A stretch of 33,248 bases of DNA, taken from the NCBI GenBank assembly GCA_030648495.1, contig JAUSHV010000033.1, forward strand, positions 1 to 33,248, written 5' to 3'. The stretch is from a bacterium (lineage in GTDB: Bacteria > Patescibacteriota > Minisyncoccia > UBA11713 > 2-01-FULL-45-33). Shown here one piece after another: positions 29,171 through 33,248 of the stretch. The notes beneath the pieces were generated by a model. It ran no database searches and was not told where the DNA came from. It saw only the letters and a program-made list of their open reading frames with translations. A program made the position numbers and the translations under genes. Positions within the stretch are counted from its first letter, which is position 1; the number at the start of each line of letters is the position of its first letter.

Positions 29171-29176
29171 TAATAA

Positions 29177-29674
29177 ATGTTAAAAGCTCCGATTCCGACA
29201 GATGAAGAAAGAAGAATGGATGCCGTAAAAAGGCTGAATATACTTGATACCAAGCCAGAAGCGAGGTTTGATGAATTAACAAAAACCGCCATAAAGCGTT
29301 TTAATGTTGCCATTTCGACAATTACGGTAATAGACAAAGACAGAGAATGGTATAAATCCTGTCAGGGCACACAATCACATTCAGAGCTAAGAGAGATTTC
29401 TTTTTGCGGACACGCCATGTTTTCGCGTGATATATTTATAGTTGAAAATACATTAAAAGACGAAAGGTTTGCGAATAACCCTATGGTTGTCGGGCCTCCC
29501 TATATTCGTTTTTACGCCGGTGTTGCGATACATGAAAGGAAAAGCGACCAGCCAATAGGAGTTTTTTGCATAAAGGATACGCAGCCGAGGACCATGTCTC
29601 CGGAGGATATAGTTTTTTTGGTGGAATTAGCCAAAAAAGCGGAAGATATGCTGAACGGCGAAGCGTCAAAGTAA
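29177..29674 (+). CDS. Stand-alone GAF-domain protein
   Basis: A 165-residue GAF domain: DELTKTAIKRFNVAISTITVIDKDREWYKSCQG ... REISFCGHAMFSRDIFIVENTLKDERFANNPMVVGPPYIRFYAGVAIHE ... PIGVFCIKDTQPRTMSPEDIVFLVELAKKAEDML. This is the pattern of GAF domains attached to kinases and cyclases, but no output domain is present here. It may sense a small ligand or redox state (C121 and C61-type residues are visible, but their role is unknown) and act on a partner protein. The terminator at 29680-29717 follows. Confidence 0.88.
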   Translation: MLKAPIPTDEERRMDAVKRLNILDTKPEARFDELTKTAIKRFNVAISTITVIDKDREWYKSCQGTQSHSELREISFCGHAMFSRDIFIVENTLKDERFANNPMVVGPPYIRFYAGVAIHERKSDQPIGVFCIKDTQPRTMSPEDIVFLVELAKKAEDMLNGEASK

Positions 29675-29679
29675 TAAAA

Positions 29680-29717
29680 AAATCCCGTCTCGCGACTATA
29701 CGTCGGGGACGGGATTT
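29680..29717. terminator. Bidirectional terminator between GAF and por genes
   Basis: Stem AAATCCCGTC / GACGGGATTT (perfect 10 bp) with an 18-nt loop, T-rich on both outer sides; it serves both the GAF gene and porB. Confidence 0.8.
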
Positions 29718-29731
29718 ATTCTTTGTTTTTT

Positions 29732-30700
29732 TTACACTCCACATTTAGTAAGTAGGGTCTGCCATTCTTGGTCGATACGGTTTTGGATGTAGGCAACTTT
29801 TTCTTTATCGCCGAGAACGCCTTTGAATTTTTCCTGCGCCGAAAGGAATTCAACAACAGGCATCTTGGCTTTTGGTTTGTAATTCAAGGTCCACTTCCCT
29901 TCGATTATTTCGAAAAGCGGCCAGTAGCATGTTTCTACTGCGAGCCTTGCGAGTTTTATCGTGTCTCCTTCAGGAAATCTCCATCCGCGACTGCAGGGCG
30001 AAAGAATATTCATGAATGCGGACCCCTCTGCTTCGAATGCCCGGCCAACTTTTTCGTAAAGGTCGCGCGGCTTCGTTGAAAATGGTGCGGCTTGCGCGAC
30101 ATACGGAATTCCGTGCGCGGCGATTATTTCCGTGAGATTCTTCCGCCATTCGACTTTTCCGGCATTTGTCGTCGTGGTCCAGGCGCCGTAAGGCGTTGCT
30201 GAAGAGCGCTGGATTCCGGTATTCATGTAGCCCTCGTTGTTGAGGCACACATATAAAAATTTGTGGCCACGCTCAAGAGCTCCTGAAAGCGACTGGAAAC
30301 CGATGTCGTAAGTTCCTCCGTCTCCGGCAAACGCGACGAACCGGTATTCTTTTTTTGAGGCAAGCCTGCCTTTTTTTCTCATGACCGAATATGCTTCCAC
30401 TACTCCGGACATCGTGGCGGCAACATTCTCGAATGCATTATGGAGAGTCGGAACTCCCCATGATGTATACGGACACGGAGTAGTTGCAACCTCAAGGCAT
30501 CCCGTTGCTACGCCTACAACGACCGGATAAGGATCTTTTAAATCAGTTTTCGCTCCGTCAAATTCCGCATATCTAGCGGCATCCAATACTTGCCGTACAA
30601 TTGTTCCTTCGGCGCAACCGGCGCAAAGGCGATGCCCGCCATAAAACGCAGGTTCTGCAGTTTCCAATTCTTTCAGTGTAGGTATTTTTACATTGTTCAT
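29732..30700 (-). CDS. porB: 2-oxoacid:ferredoxin oxidoreductase, beta subunit
   Basis: The thiamine-diphosphate subunit of pyruvate (or related 2-oxoacid) ferredoxin oxidoreductase, which yields acyl-CoA, CO2 and reduced ferredoxin. The 322 residues have the N-terminal cluster ligands LCAGCAEG and a later Cys (VATGCLEVATTPCP). The ThDP motif is GDGGTYDIGFQSLSGALERGHKFLYVCLNNEGYMNTG, and the C-terminal Cys region is ILSPCSRGWRFP. The AGGAAG ribosome binding site precedes ATG 30700, which overlaps porA by 4 nt. It is the last gene of the unit. PorB is preferred over KorB because of the PCP-YTSWG type sequence, but substrate is inferred. Confidence 0.92.
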   Translation of the reverse strand: MNNVKIPTLKELETAEPAFYGGHRLCAGCAEGTIVRQVLDAARYAEFDGAKTDLKDPYPVVVGVATGCLEVATTPCPYTSWGVPTLHNAFENVAATMSGVVEAYSVMRKKGRLASKKEYRFVAFAGDGGTYDIGFQSLSGALERGHKFLYVCLNNEGYMNTGIQRSSATPYGAWTTTTNAGKVEWRKNLTEIIAAHGIPYVAQAAPFSTKPRDLYEKVGRAFEAEGSAFMNILSPCSRGWRFPEGDTIKLARLAVETCYWPLFEIIEGKWTLNYKPKAKMPVVEFLSAQEKFKGVLGDKEKVAYIQNRIDQEWQTLLTKCGV

Positions 30701-31890
30701 AATACACTTCCTTTTTTGCGGACGGCAATGAATAATTCTTCATTCGGCGGCTTTCCATTTTTTACGGTTTCAAGAAGCATTTTAAATAAACTCATCGCAT
30801 CATCAGGCATTAATTCGCGGCCGCCAAGACCGTAGATATTCGGTACGAGGACAGGCTGAACATGCATACCATAAAGCGCCGAACATATATCCGCAAAGAG
30901 CGGGCCGCCGGGAGTTCCGGGAGAATCAGCCCTATCGAGCACCGCAACGGCTTTTACATACATCAAAGCTTGGCGTAATTCTGCCGACGGGAACGGACGA
31001 AAAGACCTGACGCGCAAAACTCCTGCGCGTATGCCTTTTTCACGAAGCTCGTCAACCGTATCTTTAAGGGTTGCTGAGGTCGAACCGATGACAATCGCAG
31101 CGACATCCGCGTCTTCCATTTTATAATTATCAACAAGGCCGTAATTTCTTCCGAATTTTTTGCCAAATTCCTGCCCGACGCTAATAATAACATTCTTCGC
31201 TTCGCACATTCCTTGCCTTACCTGTCTTCTATACTCCATGTAGTAATCGGGAAGCGCAAAAAGTCCGAATGTGGCGGGATGTTCCGTATCAAGAACTGAA
31301 TGTTCAGGAACATATTTGCCGACGAAATTTTTTACTTCATCGTCTTCCAATACCTCAACGCGGCTGACGGCATGGCTGACGGTGAAACCGTCGAAGCCGA
31401 TTATTATCGGAAGAAGTACATTCTTATGTTCCGCGATGCGGAAAGCCTGGATTACCGTGTCGTAGACTTCTTGCACGGTTTCGGAGTAGAGATGGAGCCA
31501 GCCCGCATCACGCGAACCCATCGTATCAGAATGGTCGGCGTGAATATTGAGTGGGGCGGACAGTGCGCGGTTTGCGACAAGCATGACAACCGGAAGGCGC
31601 GAGCCAGCCGTGATGTACAATATCTCGTGCTTTAGTGCAATGCCTTGCGACGCAGTCGCATCCACGACTCTAGCGCCGGCAAGAGCAGCTCCATGGGCCG
31701 CGCTGATAGCCGAATGTTCGGATTCTGTCCGTATCATTACGGTATCAACTTTTTTTTGAGCAATTAACTCATCAAAAAGTTCAGGAATCTGTGTGCTTGG
31801 AGTGATAGGGAACATCGCGAATATGTCAGGATTTATCTGGCGCAATGCTTCCACCGCGGCTTCATTGCCGGTCAGAGCTTTAACTTTCAT
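30697..31890 (-). CDS. porA: 2-oxoacid:ferredoxin oxidoreductase, alpha subunit
   Basis: A 397-residue alpha subunit. The pyrimidine-binding domain reads TGNEAAVEALRQINPDIFAMFPITPSTQIPELFDELIAQKKVDTVMIRTESEHSAISAAHGAALAGARVVDATASQGIALKHEILYITAGSRLPVVMLVANRALSAPLNIHADHSD. The second domain follows (VIGSTSATLKDTVDELREKGIRAGVLRVRSFRPFPSAELRQAL ... VLDRADSPGTPGGPLF), as expected for the CoA/transketolase-C part. A clear ribosome binding site (AGGAG) stands 7 nt before ATG 31890. It overlaps porGD by 11 nt and porB by 4 nt, giving tight coupling. Confidence 0.93.
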   Translation of the reverse strand: MKVKALTGNEAAVEALRQINPDIFAMFPITPSTQIPELFDELIAQKKVDTVMIRTESEHSAISAAHGAALAGARVVDATASQGIALKHEILYITAGSRLPVVMLVANRALSAPLNIHADHSDTMGSRDAGWLHLYSETVQEVYDTVIQAFRIAEHKNVLLPIIIGFDGFTVSHAVSRVEVLEDDEVKNFVGKYVPEHSVLDTEHPATFGLFALPDYYMEYRRQVRQGMCEAKNVIISVGQEFGKKFGRNYGLVDNYKMEDADVAAIVIGSTSATLKDTVDELREKGIRAGVLRVRSFRPFPSAELRQALMYVKAVAVLDRADSPGTPGGPLFADICSALYGMHVQPVLVPNIYGLGGRELMPDDAMSLFKMLLETVKNGKPPNEELFIAVRKKGSVL

Positions 31891-32770
31891 TTTGCTTCTC
31901 CTTTTTTATTTCCATCTTGATGGCATCGAATTTTTTTGGGCAGACTTCGGAACAAACTCCGCATCCTTTGCAATGCTCTTCGTCCAAAACAAGTTTACCG
32001 CCCATGACCCTGAAAGAATTTTCAGGACACATTGCCCAGCATATCATGCACATTTTGCATTTATCGAGATCAATAACCGGTAGCGAAATGCCCCATCCGC
32101 CGGTTTTATAATTTCTGGAATTTCCGGCGTCGGTTTGAACGGCTCCCGGAATTATTTCATTCCAGGCCGGTTTTGCCGGAGTCTCGGTGGAAAGGCAGAC
32201 GCATGGTTTAGAAAGTTCTCCGATTGTCCGCACTGCTTCGAAACCGCGGTGTGCGGCGCGAAGATTGCCTCTCAGGTTTTTTTTCGGGATATTATTGCGG
32301 ATTGCCAGGAACATGCTGTTTCTACCGACAATGCCGGTCGCTTTTACCAAAGCCCCGAATAGCGCAATGCCCGGAAGCGCTTTGCCGAGTTCAGTTTTTG
32401 ATATTCCGGAAGCATCCAGAGACCAAATGGGACGACCAAGCGCCTTGGCAATTTTTATCGCTGGTTCCGGGGAATCAACGATAACGACGGAATTTTCTCC
32501 TATGCCGCCGAACACGCCATCATCCTTCAAGGCTGTTTTAAAAACAACTATGATATCAGGATTTTCAATAGGAATCGGCAGGGGTCTTTCGCAAATACGG
32601 ACGGAACACACAACCGGAGCGCCCGACCGTTCGGGGCCGAATGTTGGGAACATTTGGGCATTCTTTCCTTCACCTTCGATAACTCCCCAAGCCAGTATTT
32701 TTGCGGCCGTAACAACTCCATCGCCTCCATGACCATGAATTCTGATGTTCAAGCGTTTTGCATTTTTCAT
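31880..32770 (-). CDS. 2-oxoacid:ferredoxin oxidoreductase, fused gamma-delta subunit
   Basis: A 296-residue fusion. Residues 1-190 are the gamma subunit (LNIRIHGHGGDGVVTAAKILAWGVIEGEGKNAQMFPTFGPERSGAPVVCSVRI). Residues of about 225-290 are a delta-type ferredoxin domain with two [4Fe-4S] motifs: CKMCMICWAMCPENSF and CKGCGVCSEVCPKKF. This part passes electrons from the ThDP centre to ferredoxin. ATG 32770 is chosen over an upstream TTG (32776) because AGGGAC lies 7 nt before it. The gene is first in the unit after the promoter at 32793-32821. Confidence 0.93.
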   Translation of the reverse strand: MKNAKRLNIRIHGHGGDGVVTAAKILAWGVIEGEGKNAQMFPTFGPERSGAPVVCSVRICERPLPIPIENPDIIVVFKTALKDDGVFGGIGENSVVIVDSPEPAIKIAKALGRPIWSLDASGISKTELGKALPGIALFGALVKATGIVGRNSMFLAIRNNIPKKNLRGNLRAAHRGFEAVRTIGELSKPCVCLSTETPAKPAWNEIIPGAVQTDAGNSRNYKTGGWGISLPVIDLDKCKMCMICWAMCPENSFRVMGGKLVLDEEHCKGCGVCSEVCPKKFDAIKMEIKKEKQNES

Positions 32771-32792
32771 TTTCAAAGTCCCTTTCTAACTC

Positions 32793-32821
32793 TTGTTACC
32801 ACAAACATTACACAATGTCAA
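32793..32821 (-). promoter_or_regulatory. Sigma70-type promoter of the por unit
   Basis: Minus strand: consensus -35 TTGACA (32821-32816), 17-nt spacer, -10 TAACAA (32798-32793). The leader contains AAAGGGAC as ribosome binding site, in contrast to the leaderless genes of the window. Confidence 0.65.
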
Positions 32822-32852
32822 AATATTTTGCCGGCGGACACGGCAAAAAAAT

Positions 32853-32870
32853 ACCGCATTTAAATGCGGT
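32853..32870 (-). terminator. Terminator after the 32903 gene
   Basis: A perfect 18-nt palindrome ACCGCATTTAAATGCGGT, followed on the minus strand by ATTTTTTT. A second weaker stem (TTGCCG...CGGCAA, 32829-32846) lies beyond it. Confidence 0.8.
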
Positions 32871-32902
32871 GATTTTGTATGAGGCAAGGCGTTATTGTCG
32901 GA

Positions 32903-33248
32903 TTAACGGCAACCTTCGCCGGTGACTGGTACTTTTAGACAAATTGGACAATGTTGATTAGGTTTATGGTACGCTTCTTTTAGTTTATTCAATGCGCCTA
33001 ACTCTTCGGCCATCCGTAATGCATTAGCAAATAACATCGCGTCATTCATTGGACCATGGTGATATTGGACGTCTTCTGGTTTAGTATCTCCGCGCAATAT
33101 TCCGAATAGAACAATTGCCTTATTATTATTGTCCAATCCAAGTCCGGCATATTCTACCAGATTTATGGCTGCAAGTTCATGTTGTTTATTTAACTGTCTT
33201 TCGCTTTGGGTAACGTTTTTCTCCCTCAAAAGAGAGTTATCGTATTCT
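32903..33248 (-). CDS. Unknown protein, probably partial at the right window edge
   Basis: An open minus-strand frame with no stop before the window end, so the true start may lie outside. Inside the window the best alternative start is TTG 33229. No in-frame ATG or GTG fits the purine-rich GAGGGAG at about 33221-33227. The visible part reads NKQHELAAINLVEYAGLGLDNNNKAIVLFGILRGDTKPEDVQYHHGPMNDAMLFANALRMAEELGALNKLKEAYH and ends in a CPIC...C tail that could bind a metal. No family is recognised. A terminator follows at 32853-32870. Confidence 0.6.
   Translation of the reverse strand, partial: EYDNSLLREKNVTQSERQLNKQHELAAINLVEYAGLGLDNNNKAIVLFGILRGDTKPEDVQYHHGPMNDAMLFANALRMAEELGALNKLKEAYHKPNQHCPICLKVPVTGEGCR

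Noticed and set aside
32187-32732. A 181-codon plus-strand frame opposite porGD
   Set aside because: It lies wholly within a clear 2-oxoacid oxidoreductase subunit gene, with unstructured Ser/Pro-rich sequence.

Overview
The window reads as a Candidate Phyla Radiation (Patescibacteria) chromosome segment, most likely Parcubacteria. This is inference from gene content: a type IV pilus locus with many pilin-like proteins and no visible secretin gene, a short ValRS without its C-terminal arm, many small lineage-type hypothetical proteins, a ferredoxin-dependent 2-oxoacid oxidoreductase, and very short gene spacing. UGA is used as a normal stop (for example valS), so the code is standard. No CRISPR array, rRNA, complete transposase or integrase is visible.

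Layout. 1-2042 (minus): a partial gene, a coiled-coil gene and nusA. 2105-12635 (plus): a sensor kinase and response regulator, then a pilus/competence locus (pilB, pilC, three pilin-like proteins, a large PilX-like protein, pilM, pilN, pilO and a short last gene), interrupted by a small minus-strand membrane gene. 12658-13682 (minus): a charged coiled-coil protein and tRNA-Arg. 13764-18028 (plus): a copper module made of a small membrane protein, an HMA/SafE/plastocyanin-like fusion and a CopA-type ATPase. 18053-23558 (minus): an ASCH-like protein, a RelE/ParE-type toxin-antitoxin pair, hsp20, a PrsW-like protease, valS and tsaD. 23567-28270: translation-related genes (tRNAs Glu, Val, Leu, Val, Phe, His; rplS; a tRNA-binding OB protein; a pseudouridine synthase) with a HAD protein, apt and unknown genes. 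28332-29674 (plus): an unknown small protein, a GNAT and a GAF protein. 29732-32770 (minus): porGD-porA-porB. 32903 to the end (minus): an unknown protein.

The most unusual feature is a pair of short elements next to two tRNA genes. Downstream of tRNA-Glu(TTC) and of tRNA-Val(TAC), the tRNA 3' part, starting at the same T-loop cytosine, is repeated about 130-150 bp further on. Both intervals hold the same roughly 75-nt core, ending in two hairpins; in one of them most pairs differ between the copies yet stay paired. This looks like a small, structured, non-autonomous element that targets tRNA 3' ends. A related geometry occurs at hsp20, whose last 14 codons and stop are duplicated on the far side of the toxin-antitoxin pair.

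A second window-wide pattern is regulatory. About eleven start codons lie 6-9 nt after a -10 hexamer, often with a TGN extension, which predicts leaderless or nearly leaderless mRNAs. Other genes (the first partial gene, 306-680, 5339-5596, 18053-18439, por) instead have clear Shine-Dalgarno sequences. The two modes appear to coexist.
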